A DNA stretch of 64,000 bases from Pseudomonas solani. GTDB lineage: Bacteria; Pseudomonadota; Gammaproteobacteria; Pseudomonadales; Pseudomonadaceae. Position 1 is the first letter of the stretch, and each line of letters opens with the position of its first letter. A program made the translations under genes and the position numbers. The stretch is from positions 5,018,501 through 5,082,500 of the forward strand of contig NZ_AP023081.1 in assembly GCF_026072635.1 (NCBI RefSeq), given 5' to 3'. This document shows positions 6,963-15,400 of this stretch, in pieces. The notes beneath the pieces are model-generated. The model saw nothing but the letters and a program-made list of their open reading frames with translations, did not search any database and was not told where the DNA came from.

Positions 6963-8630
6963 CTAGGAAGTGAGCGCGGGCAGGGCGACGTCATTGGGTT
7001 GCGAATCAGGCGCCTTGCGTGCCGTACCCAGAATCATCTCCGCCGCCTTCTCCGCGATCATCATCGCCGGGGCGTTGGTGTTGCCGGTGATCAGGGTGGG
7101 CATGATCGAGGCGTCCACCACGCGCAGGCCGTCGATGCCGTGCACGCGCAGCTGGTCGTCGACCACGGCCAGCGGGTCGTGGCCCATCTTGCAGGTGCCG
7201 ACGGGGTGGAACACGGTGCCGAGGTTGTGGCGTATCCATTGCTCGATCTGCGCCTGGCTGTCGATGGCTTTGCCGGGCACCAGCTCGCCGCGCAGGTGCT
7301 GGCGGAAGGCGGCGGTGCCGGCCAGGCGGCGTACCAGGCGCACGCCTTCCACCAGTTTGCGCAGGTCTTCGGGGTGGCTGAGGAAGTTGGCGGCCAGGTG
7401 CGGCTTGTCGCGCGGGTCCGGCGAGTTCAGGCGTACTTCGCCGCGGCTCTGCGGGTGCATCACCGCCACGTGCAGGCTGATGCCGTGGCCGAAGGGCACC
7501 GGCCGTTGCGGCTGGTTCTTCAGTGCCGGGGCGACGATCAGGCCCAGCTCCGGAGTCGGCGCGGCCGGGTCGAGCCGCAGGAAGCCGCCGGCTTCCACGG
7601 TGTTGGAGGTGAGCGGGCCGCGCCGGCCGGCCAGGTACTGCCAGGGCGAGCGCAGCAGCGGCCAGAGTCCGCGCGGGGAGAGGCCGTAGCCCAGGGCAGC
7701 GTCGCTGCGGTACATGAGCACCACGTCCTGGTGGTCCTGCAGGTTTTGGCCCACGCCGGGCAGCTCGTGGCGCAGGGCGATGCCGTGGCGCGCCAGCTCC
7801 ACCGCCGGGCCGATGCCGGAGAGCATCAACAGCTGCGGCGAGTTGATGCTGCCGGCGCTGAGGATCACCTCGCGCTCGGCGAACAGCTGCAGCAATTCCT
7901 CGCCCTGGCTCACTTCCACGCCCACCGCGCGGTCGCCCTGCAGCAGCACGCGGTGGGTGAGGGCGCCGCTGAGCACCTGCAGGTTGGGACGCGTCAGCAC
8001 CGGGTGGAGAAAGGCCCGCGCGGCGCTGCAGCGTTCGCCGTTGATCTGGGTGACGTGGAAGGGGCCGATGCCTTCCTGATCACTGCCGTTGAAGTCGGCG
8101 TTGTAGCGCCAGCCGAGTTCTTCGCCGGCCTGGTAGAACACCGCATTCACCGCACTGGGGCTGCGCAGCTCGGCGACGTTGAGTTCACCGCCCTGGCCGT
8201 GCCAGGGCGAGGGACCGGGCTCGAAGTGCTCCGAGCGGCGGAAGTAGGGCAGCACCTCGTCGTAGCTCCAGCCGCGGTTGCCCTGGGCGGCCCACTGGTC
8301 GTAGTCGTGGCGGTGGCCACGGATGTAGATCATCCCGTTGATGGCGCTGGAGCCGCCCCACACGCGGCCGCGCGGGCAGGGCACTTCCACCTCGCCGCTA
8401 CCGGTGGCGTGGCTGAAGCGGTGCATCCAGTTCCATTTCGGGTTGGCGATGAGGCGGATGATGCCCGCCGGCGTGCGGATGTAGCTACCGGGGAACAGGC
8501 TGCGGTCGCTGGGGCCGGCCTCGATCAGGCAGACCGAGAGGCCCGGGTCGGCGGAGAGCCGGTTGGCCAGCACGCAGCCGGCCGAGCCGGCACCATTGAT
8601 GATGTAGTCGAAGCGACGGGGTGAGGTCAT
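6963..8630 (-). CDS. GMC-family FAD-dependent oxidoreductase
   Basis: 555 residues, the usual size for choline/alcohol dehydrogenases of the glucose-methanol-choline family. The FAD-binding Rossmann motif GAGSAGCVLANRLS is at about residues 13-26, the GMC signature (GRVWGGSSAINGMIYIRG) lies near residue 90, and the C-terminal part has HPVGTCKMG and MPTLITGNTNAP with the catalytic His/Asn region. It should oxidise a primary alcohol in the cytoplasm or at the membrane face. It is the last gene of the operon that starts with the cupin gene at 13701, 17 nt after the porin. The start at 8630 is chosen because the frame further upstream overlaps the porin gene. The substrate is not identifiable. 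Confidence 0.9.
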   Translation of the reverse strand: MTSPRRFDYIINGAGSAGCVLANRLSADPGLSVCLIEAGPSDRSLFPGSYIRTPAGIIRLIANPKWNWMHRFSHATGSGEVEVPCPRGRVWGGSSAINGMIYIRGHRHDYDQWAAQGNRGWSYDEVLPYFRRSEHFEPGPSPWHGQGGELNVAELRSPSAVNAVFYQAGEELGWRYNADFNGSDQEGIGPFHVTQINGERCSAARAFLHPVLTRPNLQVLSGALTHRVLLQGDRAVGVEVSQGEELLQLFAEREVILSAGSINSPQLLMLSGIGPAVELARHGIALRHELPGVGQNLQDHQDVVLMYRSDAALGYGLSPRGLWPLLRSPWQYLAGRRGPLTSNTVEAGGFLRLDPAAPTPELGLIVAPALKNQPQRPVPFGHGISLHVAVMHPQSRGEVRLNSPDPRDKPHLAANFLSHPEDLRKLVEGVRLVRRLAGTAAFRQHLRGELVPGKAIDSQAQIEQWIRHNLGTVFHPVGTCKMGHDPLAVVDDQLRVHGIDGLRVVDASIMPTLITGNTNAPAMMIAEKAAEMILGTARKAPDSQPNDVALPALTS

Positions 8631-8647
8631 GGCGGATTCCTTGCGGT

Positions 8648-9949
8648 TCACAGGCCCAGCAGCGAGCCGACGTCCAGGGTCAGCTGCAGGGCGACGACGA
8701 AGCCGTCGCCACTGATCTCGGTGGCGCCGGGGTTGTAGTAGTTGTCCGGGTTGAAGAGGTACTGGACGCTGGGTTCCAGGGCGAGGTGGCGGGTGAGGGC
8801 GAAGTGGCCGTTGCCTTCCAGTGCGTAGACATCCCGCGAGCCCTGGCTCGGGTCGCCGCCGGCGGCGATGCGGCTCTGGCGCTGGAACTCCAGCTGGTGC
8901 GGGTTGAGGCGCAGGTAGCTGGCCTTGAGGTTGAGTTTGTCGCCGGGGCGCTCGAAGGGCGCGAGCCAACTGATGCCGGCCTCGGCGAAGTGGCGGAAGG
9001 GCTGCTTGTCGTCGGCGGCGGCCGACAGCGAGCCGAACAGCTGCGCCGCCTGGGGTGCATCACCCTGGCCACCGTCGGCGCGCCACACCGTTTGCTGGAA
9101 CTTGAAGAAGGCGCCGCTGCTGCCGTGCTCGCTGGCGCCGGTGAGCGGGTCGGTCTGTTTTGAGGTGTTGTGGTAGCCGTTGAGCTCGTAGTGGGAGCTG
9201 TAGGGGTTGCGCTCGGCGCCTTCGCGGCGGCCGATGCCGTAGAGCAGGCTGGTACCGCTGGCGTCGGTGGTGCTGAAGTCCAGCCCGTGGCGCTTCTTCA
9301 GGTAGTCCACGGGGTTGGATTCGAAGGCCCCGGCGTGCAGGTAGAGGTCCGGCGTCAGGCGGTACTTCAGGTAGCCGCCCCAGGCGCCGTAGGGCGGCGG
9401 CAGCACGCCGGTGGAGGCGTCGATCACCGGGTCGTTGCAGGTGACCTGGCTCTCGCAGTTGTAGATGAAGAAATAGCGGCGCGCGTTGGTGCGGCCCAGG
9501 TGGGTTTCCAGGTTGCCGTCGAGCCACTGCTGCTCCCAGGTCAGCAGGCTCAGCTGGCTGGCGCCGATGTCGTTGTGGATCGGCGCGCCGCCGAAGTAGC
9601 TGCCGACGGCGCCCTGCCAGGCACCCGAGGTGGGCTGGCCGGTGTTGCGGTCGAGGATGAACTGGGTCTGCTCGATGTGCAGGGCGGCGCCGTCCAGGCC
9701 GGCCATTTTGCCCAGGTCCAGATCGGCGCCGAGGAACAGGTCGCCGCTGTTGCCGAAACTGTGCGGGCGCGGGCCGGTGTCGAGGTTCTTCACGGCCAGG
9801 CTGAGGAATACCGCGTGGGTCTTGATGCCGTGTTCGGCGAGCTGGCTGCCCAGCTCCGCCAGCGGGCCGGGGGCCTCGTCGGCGAGGCCGGGCAGGGGCA
9901 GCAGGGGCAGGCTCAGGAGCAAGGCGTTGCGGGCCAGGGTGCGGTTCAT
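8648..9949 (-). CDS. OprB-family carbohydrate-selective porin
   Basis: 433 residues with a signal peptide (MNRTLARNALLLSLPLLP... cleaved near LADEA). It is an outer-membrane beta-barrel with the OprB-family C-terminus (GDGFVVALQLTLDVGSLLGL region) and internal motifs such as FNPDNYYNPGATE. Barrels of this family admit sugars and polyols. Its place inside a catabolic operon with an MFS transporter and three oxidoreductases suggests that it imports the operon's substrate. Spacing to the downstream GMC gene is 17 nt; a ~107-nt gap separates it from the SDR gene upstream. Confidence 0.85.
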   Translation of the reverse strand: MNRTLARNALLLSLPLLPLPGLADEAPGPLAELGSQLAEHGIKTHAVFLSLAVKNLDTGPRPHSFGNSGDLFLGADLDLGKMAGLDGAALHIEQTQFILDRNTGQPTSGAWQGAVGSYFGGAPIHNDIGASQLSLLTWEQQWLDGNLETHLGRTNARRYFFIYNCESQVTCNDPVIDASTGVLPPPYGAWGGYLKYRLTPDLYLHAGAFESNPVDYLKKRHGLDFSTTDASGTSLLYGIGRREGAERNPYSSHYELNGYHNTSKQTDPLTGASEHGSSGAFFKFQQTVWRADGGQGDAPQAAQLFGSLSAAADDKQPFRHFAEAGISWLAPFERPGDKLNLKASYLRLNPHQLEFQRQSRIAAGGDPSQGSRDVYALEGNGHFALTRHLALEPSVQYLFNPDNYYNPGATEISGDGFVVALQLTLDVGSLLGL

Positions 9950-10056
9950 GGTTGGGCGGTCCTTTCTTGTTGTTGTTAAGGCGCGGTTGTTTTGGGCAGC
10001 AGGGCCCCGCCCAGGCGCGGGCTCCGGGGTGGGCGTTTTCGGGTTGGGTCAGGGCT

Positions 10057-10791
10057 TCAGGTGCAGAGGTAGCCGCCATCCACGGCGAGCACGGCGCCGG
10101 TGATGAAGCTGGCCGCCGGGCTGCAGAGGAAGGCCACGGCGGCGGCCACCTCGGCCGGTTCGCCCCAGCGCTCCAGCGGCGTGCGCTGCATGATCCGCCG
10201 GGTGGCTTGCGCATCCGCCTTGAGGCCGGCGCCCAGGGGCGTGTCGATCCAGCCGGGGGCGATGGCGTTGACGCGGATGCCGAGGGCCGCGTACTCGATG
10301 GCCAGCGACTTGCTCAGCTGCACGATGGCGCCCTTGCTGGCGCTGTAGGCGGGGCGGTCGGCCGAACCGAAGGTGCTGAACATCGAGGCGATGTTGACGA
10401 TGCTGCCGCCCTGGCGGGCCAGTAGCTCGCGGGCGCACTGGCTGGCGCGCATCGCAGCGACGAGGTTGATCAGCAGCACGCGCTCGAAGCAGGCCGGCTG
10501 GTATTCCTCGCGGTCGCGGCTGATGCCGGCGCAGTTGACCAGCACATCCAGCCGGGGCAGGGCCTGGATGGCCGCCTCCAGCGCGGCGGCGTCGCTTACG
10601 TCCAGCTCCTGCGGGCGCACCAGCGGGTGGCGCGGGGTGAGCGCGCCATCGGCGTTAAGCCCGAGGGCCAGCACCGAGGCGCCCAGCTCGGCGAACTGCA
10701 GGGCGATGGCGGCGCCGATGCCGGAGGTGGCGCCGGTGACCAGCACCTGGCGATCACGGAACAGCCCGGGGTTGAAGGTCGATGCGTGCAT
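10057..10791 (-). CDS. SDR-family oxidoreductase
   Basis: 244-residue classical short-chain dehydrogenase. Cofactor motif TGATSGIG is near residues 20-27, the NAG-type motif is NCAG, the catalytic serine lies in IVNIASMFS and the active-site YSASKGA (Tyr-x-x-x-Lys) follows. The C-terminus FITGAVLAVDGGYL is typical of NAD(P)H-dependent 3-oxoacyl- or polyol-type reductases. It starts 2 nt after the stop of the zinc alcohol dehydrogenase, so the two are translationally linked. In the operon it probably oxidises or reduces a hydroxylated intermediate; substrate unknown. Confidence 0.88.
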   Translation of the reverse strand: MHASTFNPGLFRDRQVLVTGATSGIGAAIALQFAELGASVLALGLNADGALTPRHPLVRPQELDVSDAAALEAAIQALPRLDVLVNCAGISRDREEYQPACFERVLLINLVAAMRASQCARELLARQGGSIVNIASMFSTFGSADRPAYSASKGAIVQLSKSLAIEYAALGIRVNAIAPGWIDTPLGAGLKADAQATRRIMQRTPLERWGEPAEVAAAVAFLCSPAASFITGAVLAVDGGYLCT

Positions 10792-10793
10792 GT

Positions 10794-11852
10794 TCAGGCC
10801 TCCGCCAGTTCGGGGTTGGGATTGACCAGCACCTTGATCTGCGCCTTGTCGGCCAGCAGGGCTTCGAAGCCATCGCTGACGGCGCGCTCCAGCGGCACGC
10901 AGCGGGTCACCGCGCGGCCCAGGTCGAGGCGGCCGCTGTCGAGCAGGGCGATCAGCTCTGGGTAGACGTCGCGGTAACCGACGCTGCTGGTGATGCGCAG
11001 CTCGTTATTGACCAGGTGGAAGGCGTCGAAGCGCGCCTCGCCCATCAGGCCCACCAGCACCGCCTCGCCGCCCTTGCGCAGGCCGTGCAGGGCCGCGTCC
11101 AGTGTCGCCTGGGTGCCGGCGGCCTCGAAGGCGCAATCCACGCCACCGTTGGCCTGCAGCTGCTGCGCCACGTCCACCTGGCGGGCGTCGAGCACGCGCT
11201 CGGCGCCGAACTCCAGGGCCCGCGCCAGGCGCTCGGGGGCCACGTCCACCGCGACTATGTGCTCGACGCCGCGCAGCCGGGCGAGGGCGATCAGCAGCAG
11301 GCCGATGGGCCCGAGGCCGAACACCGCGCAGCGGTCGCCGGGCTGCAGGCTGCTCTGGCGCAGGGCGTGTAGGGCCACGGCGGCCGGCTCCAGCACGGCG
11401 GCCTGGCGCAGGCTTACGCTGGCCGGCAGGCGGTGCAGCATGTAGGCCGGCACCCGGGCGCGCTCGGCGAAACCGCCATCGCCCATCAGGCCGATAAAGC
11501 CCATGGAACTGCACAGGTTGTACTGGCCCACGCGGCAGTAGTGGCAATCACCGCAGCGGTAGATGGGCTCCACCGCCACCCGGTCACCCACCGCGAAGCC
11601 CTGCACCCCGGCGCCCAGCGCGGTGACCACGCCACTGAACTCGTGGCCCAGGGTCAGCGGTGCGCGGCAGCCGGACAGCGGGTGGGGCTGCTGTTGGGGG
11701 ATGGAGTGCGGGCCGTCCTGGTACTCGTGCAGGTCGCTGCCGCAGATGCCGCAATAGGCCACCTTGAGTTCCACCTCGCCGGGGCCGGGCGGGGGGATGT
11801 CGAGGGCGTCCAGGCGCAGGTCCCGGGCGCCATGCCAGCGCAATGCGTTCAT
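10794..11852 (-). CDS. Zinc-dependent medium-chain alcohol dehydrogenase (butanediol dehydrogenase-like)
   Basis: 352 residues of the MDR superfamily, closest by eye to 2,3-butanediol/sorbitol dehydrogenases. Catalytic-zinc motifs CGICGSDLHEY and LGHEFSGVV are present, as is the four-cysteine structural-zinc lobe (CGDCHYCRVGQYNLC). The NAD-binding motif is GLGPIG. Its ATG shares one base with the TGA of the MFS gene (TGATG at 11850-11854), indicating translational coupling. It likely oxidises a secondary alcohol or vicinal diol in the pathway encoded by the operon. Confidence 0.9.
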   Translation of the reverse strand: MNALRWHGARDLRLDALDIPPPGPGEVELKVAYCGICGSDLHEYQDGPHSIPQQQPHPLSGCRAPLTLGHEFSGVVTALGAGVQGFAVGDRVAVEPIYRCGDCHYCRVGQYNLCSSMGFIGLMGDGGFAERARVPAYMLHRLPASVSLRQAAVLEPAAVALHALRQSSLQPGDRCAVFGLGPIGLLLIALARLRGVEHIVAVDVAPERLARALEFGAERVLDARQVDVAQQLQANGGVDCAFEAAGTQATLDAALHGLRKGGEAVLVGLMGEARFDAFHLVNNELRITSSVGYRDVYPELIALLDSGRLDLGRAVTRCVPLERAVSDGFEALLADKAQIKVLVNPNPELAEA

Positions 11853-13123
11853 CAGGGGTGTCCTTGCAGGTTGGCGGTGTCGGCGAGGGGGCGGCCGGCC
11901 TTGCGGGCCAGCACCGTGGGCGCGGTTTCCTTGAGGAACAGCGAGAGCAGGGCGGCCAGCAGGGCACCGCCGCAGCTCATCCACATGACGATGGAGAGGC
12001 CGTAGCGGTCGGCCGCGAAGCCGGCGATGGTCGGGGCGATGAAGCCGCCCACCAGCTCGCCGATGCCCATGATCAGCCCCAGGGCGGTGGCGATGACGCC
12101 GCGCGGCACCGTCTCCGCCGGGATGGTGGCCATGAACAGGGTGAAGCAGCCCAGGCCCGTGTAGGTCAGCAGCATCAGCGCGCCGAGGCTGAAGGGCGTG
12201 GGTGCATAGAGCAGGGCCAGCGGGCAGCAGGCGGCCACCAGGGAGAACAGCACCAGGGTCGGGCGCCGGCCGATGCGGTCGGAGATCGCCGCCACGGCGA
12301 AGCCCCAGAACACCCAGGCCACGCCCAGGCAGCTCATGATCCCGCCCATGCTCGCCGGGCTGTAGCCGCGCTGGCTGACCAGGAAGGTGGGGGTGAAGGA
12401 AATCAGCACGATGAACCAGGTGAGGAACACGCAGCTGATCAGCGTGCACAGCAGGATATTGCGGCTCTTCAGCAGGGCCAGGCGGCCGCCGAGGCCGACG
12501 CCGTTGCCGGCCGTGCTGGCGTCGGGCTTGCGTGCCCTGTCGTCGGGGCGCACGTAGCGCCAGATCAGCCAGGCGATCAGCAGCCCCGGCAGCAGCGAGA
12601 TGACGAAGGCGTGGCGCCAGCCGAAGGCCTCGGCCAGGCCGATCAGCACCGGTGGGCCGATCACCGCACCGAGCAGGCCGGCGGCCGAGCCCTGCAGCAG
12701 CCCCATGTTGAGGCCGCGCCGATGGGGCGATGAAGCCTCCACCATCAGCGATTGCGACAGCGGCAGGATCGGCCCTTCGGCCAGTCCCATCACGCCCCGG
12801 AACAGCAGCAGGCTGAGGAAACCGCCCACCAGCCCGGACAGCGCCGAGCACAGCGAGAAGAGGATCACCGCCGCGATCAGCAGCGGCTTGCGCACGCCGT
12901 TGCGGTCGGACCAGAGGCCCACCAGGGCCCCGGACACCGCCCAGGCCAGGGCCAGCACCGACGACAACATGCCCAGGTGGCGGTTGCCGAGCTGCAGCTC
13001 CTCGGCCATGAAGGGAAACAGGAAGGACAGTGCCAGGCGGTCGAAGAATACGAAGCCAAAGGTGAGGAAGAGCACGCCGAGCAGTACGTTTTCATACCGG
13101 GCGTTGGAAGTCGTGGGCGCCAT
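11852..13123 (-). CDS. MFS transporter
   Basis: 423 residues and 12 predicted membrane helices. The MFS signature loop is LVGLWSDRNGVRKP between helices 2 and 3, with a second copy after helix 8 (AISDRIGRRPTLVL). The start at 13123 follows a GGAGGAGAACGAC ribosome-binding region; longer in-frame extension upstream is arginine-rich and non-hydrophobic. It resembles organic-anion/sugar-acid symporters of the ACS type. Located between the cupin gene and the dehydrogenase it overlaps by one base, it is presumably the inner-membrane importer of the operon's substrate. Confidence 0.88.
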   Translation of the reverse strand: MAPTTSNARYENVLLGVLFLTFGFVFFDRLALSFLFPFMAEELQLGNRHLGMLSSVLALAWAVSGALVGLWSDRNGVRKPLLIAAVILFSLCSALSGLVGGFLSLLLFRGVMGLAEGPILPLSQSLMVEASSPHRRGLNMGLLQGSAAGLLGAVIGPPVLIGLAEAFGWRHAFVISLLPGLLIAWLIWRYVRPDDRARKPDASTAGNGVGLGGRLALLKSRNILLCTLISCVFLTWFIVLISFTPTFLVSQRGYSPASMGGIMSCLGVAWVFWGFAVAAISDRIGRRPTLVLFSLVAACCPLALLYAPTPFSLGALMLLTYTGLGCFTLFMATIPAETVPRGVIATALGLIMGIGELVGGFIAPTIAGFAADRYGLSIVMWMSCGGALLAALLSLFLKETAPTVLARKAGRPLADTANLQGHP

Positions 13124-13167
13124 GTCGTTCTCCTCCGGGGCGCCGTGCGGGCGCCCCGGGCAAGGGG

Positions 13168-13701
13168 TCAGCGGAACAGGGAGTCGATGTAGGCGGCGCC
13201 GAGGCCGATCTTCTCGTAGTGCTCGCGGCACATGGCGATGTAGGAGTGCACGTCGAAGTAGCCCTCCGGCTCACCGCGCTCGTCGAGCCAGATCAGCGGG
13301 CCCTTGACGATGAAGAAGGCGCGCATGGGCTCCTCGTGCTCATAGGCCACCAGGGTGTGGCCCTCGCCGGGCGTCTCGTAGACGAAGTCGCCGGCGGTGG
13401 CGGTCCAGTCGTGCTCCAGGTAGCCCCACTTGCCGGAGAGGGTGTAGGCGAACACTTCGTGGGGGTGGTAGTGGCGGTTCACCAGGCCGGCGCTACGGGC
13501 CATGAGGATGTCGCACCAGCGGTTCTCGCTCGGCGAGATCCACAGCGGGCGCGAGGACACCGTCTCGGTGAAGGGCACGTACAGGCTCAGGTCGTCGCTC
13601 GCCGCGTTGGGCAGATAAACCTCGGGCTTGGCGTCGGGCTTGAAGCAGTTGGGGATGGCTTGCAGGTCTTTCCAGAATTCGTTGCGGGCAGGCTCGGCCA
13701 T
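13168..13701 (-). CDS. Cupin protein, 2,4'-dihydroxyacetophenone dioxygenase-like
   Basis: 177-residue single-domain cupin. The metal-binding motif appears as NRHYHPHEVFAYTLSG (two His and a Glu in the HxHxxE arrangement), followed by GKWGYLEHDWTATAGDFVYE, and a later His in GEGHTLVAYEH. Size and motifs match the family named for 2,4'-dihydroxyacetophenone dioxygenase, a non-haem iron enzyme that cleaves a C-C bond next to a carbonyl. It is the first gene of the operon, divergent from the AraC regulator at 13964. Exact substrate is inferred only from family naming. Confidence 0.75.
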   Translation of the reverse strand: MAEPARNEFWKDLQAIPNCFKPDAKPEVYLPNAASDDLSLYVPFTETVSSRPLWISPSENRWCDILMARSAGLVNRHYHPHEVFAYTLSGKWGYLEHDWTATAGDFVYETPGEGHTLVAYEHEEPMRAFFIVKGPLIWLDERGEPEGYFDVHSYIAMCREHYEKIGLGAAYIDSLFR

Positions 13702-13963
13702 GTTCCAGTCTCGTTGTTGTAATGGACTGGGGCCGACTCTAGAGGGCGCGGCGGCAGCGGGTTTGATCGCCTCGGCCCTGTTGTTTGCGCTTTTCGGACA
13801 GGGCCCGGGCAGCGGGCGGGGGGCGATTGACGGCGGGCAGCGTTCAGATGTTAATGATCGGGCGTCGCCCACACCCACAGAGGATGCGCGACGCCCGGTC
13901 CCCGGGAGCTGCCGATGTTTGGCCCGGGGGTTCGATCCGCGGCGACCCACGAGAACAATAAGA

Positions 13964-14938
13964 ATGACCACACCCGCCTTGCTCGAGACCCGGCGAGCCA
14001 GTACCTGCGACATCCCGGTCGACCAGCGCCTGAGGTTCTGGGAGCAGTACAACGCCTCCATCCTCGTCGGCCTCAAATGCTCCTCCTACGCCGACGGCGG
14101 CCTCGCCGCCTCGCAATCCAACCTCGAACTGGGCGCCATGAGCCTGGCCCTGGTGCGCGGCAACCAGCACGTGGTGGAGCGGGACTGCTCGATGATCCGC
14201 TCGGTGCCGAAGGAATCGGTGTTCGTCTCCCTGGTGCAGGAAAGCCGCTCGTTCTTCTACCAGGGCGAAGGCTGCACCCTGCTGGAGCCGGGGGAGATGA
14301 TCATCTACCGCACCGACAAGCCCTACCTGTTCGGCTTTTCCGGCGCCATGCGCCAGTTCATCTTCGACATCCCCCAGGACCTGTTCGGCGAACGCTGCCT
14401 CGGCCGCCTCGACGGCCCACTCAAAGTGGGCGCGGAAACCCGCCTGCAACGCCTGCTCACCCGCACCCTCTGCGAGCGCACCCAGGGCTTCTTCCAACGC
14501 CCCACCAACCGCGAGGCTGAGCACTTCGAAGACGACGCCCTGGAGCTGCTCTCCAGCATCATCGCCGGCAGCACCGGCGAACACCGCGTCAGCGCCCAGG
14601 GCGCCTCCTATCTACTGGCCGCCAAACGCCTGATCGCCGAACAGCTGGGCGACCCGGCCCTCAGCTGCGAGCGCGTCGCCCAGGGCATCGGCATTTCCGT
14701 GCGCCACCTCACCCGCCTGTTCGCCCAGGAAGGCGGCTCACCCAGCCGCTACATCGCCGAACGCCGCCTCGAACTCGCCCACCGCCTGCTCAGCAGCCCG
14801 CAGGCCAATGGCCTGGATATCAGCGAGGTGGCTTACAGGCACGGCTATTCGAGCCAGGCGCATTTCGCGCGGAGCTTCAAGGCGAGGTATGGGAGGACGC
14901 CGAGTGAGGTGAGGGGGGAGGTGGGGCAGGTTGGATAG
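13964..14938 (+). CDS. AraC family transcriptional regulator
   Basis: 324 residues. The N-terminal ~200 residues form an AraC-binding-like cupin sensor (RSFFYQGEGCTLLEPGEMII). The C-terminal ~100 residues contain two helix-turn-helices (CERVAQGIGISVRHLTRLF and ISEVAYRHGYSSQAHFARSF), ending in the standard GRTPSEVR. ATG 13964 is chosen as the first start giving a normal family length; the frame upstream overlaps the divergent cupin gene. Its position opposite the six-gene catabolic operon makes it the likely activator. Inducer unknown, perhaps the aromatic or polyol substrate. Confidence 0.88.
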   Translation: MTTPALLETRRASTCDIPVDQRLRFWEQYNASILVGLKCSSYADGGLAASQSNLELGAMSLALVRGNQHVVERDCSMIRSVPKESVFVSLVQESRSFFYQGEGCTLLEPGEMIIYRTDKPYLFGFSGAMRQFIFDIPQDLFGERCLGRLDGPLKVGAETRLQRLLTRTLCERTQGFFQRPTNREAEHFEDDALELLSSIIAGSTGEHRVSAQGASYLLAAKRLIAEQLGDPALSCERVAQGIGISVRHLTRLFAQEGGSPSRYIAERRLELAHRLLSSPQANGLDISEVAYRHGYSSQAHFARSFKARYGRTPSEVRGEVGQVG

Positions 14939-14996
14939 ACGGCCCATCGATCTATCACAGGTTGAATCATGCGCCCAATTCATTTTTTGGCGTAAT

Positions 14997-15030
14997 TTAT
15001 GCGCGCTTGTATTTTTCCAAACGCGCATAA
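14997..15030. repeat. Strong palindrome at the edge of the AT-rich island
   Basis: TTATGCGCGCTTG (14997-15009) and CAAACGCGCATAA (15018-15030) form a 13-bp inverted repeat with one mismatch around an 8-nt T-rich loop. It sits between the AraC gene and the defence island where composition switches to AT-rich. It may be a terminator or part of an insertion boundary. Confidence 0.5.
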
Positions 15031-15082
15031 CAAAACACGAGTAACTTAAATCTAGAGAAAATATATAGATGTATTCATGTAA

Positions 15083-15376
15083 CTAGCCCCGTATCGACGC
15101 GGTGATGGAGAATTTCTCTGTCGAGCCATCTGTGCGGTTGACCCAAAAGCATCGGGTGCCAAAGTCGGCGCTCCGAACACTGAAATCGGCAATGCCACAA
15201 CCGATTTTCTTGGCAGAGTCCGGATGATTCTCGAGTGCTGCTCTTAAAAATACGGCATCTTCGGAATTGACTCGATCTCCTAAGTCATAACGTCCGAGCA
15301 TCTCTTTGAGGAATTCGATAGCATCTCCCCGCTTTGCAAAATTTCGGGGCCCGAGAGTGATAGGTTTCGCTGGCAT
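15083..15376 (-). CDS. DCL/DUF3223 family protein in the Hachiman operon
   Basis: 97 residues from ATG 15376, preferred over the ATG at 15391 because GGAGAGG lies 5 nt before it. The protein matches the DCL (DUF3223) domain along its whole length: A-x-x-F-L-K-E-M-L-GRYDLGDRV near residues 15-35, then LENHPDSAKKIGCGI and a C-terminal TRCFWVNRTDGSTEKFS. This domain is known from plant DCL proteins and from RNA polymerase IV/V tails, and occurs in scattered bacteria; its biochemical role is unclear and nucleic-acid contact is suspected. The gene starts 24 nt after hamB on the same strand and shares its low GC, so it is probably part of the defence operon. Confidence 0.8.
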   Translation of the reverse strand: MPAKPITLGPRNFAKRGDAIEFLKEMLGRYDLGDRVNSEDAVFLRAALENHPDSAKKIGCGIADFSVRSADFGTRCFWVNRTDGSTEKFSITASIRG

Positions 15377-15400
15377 AGGTAGCCTCTCCATTCTAAGGTT

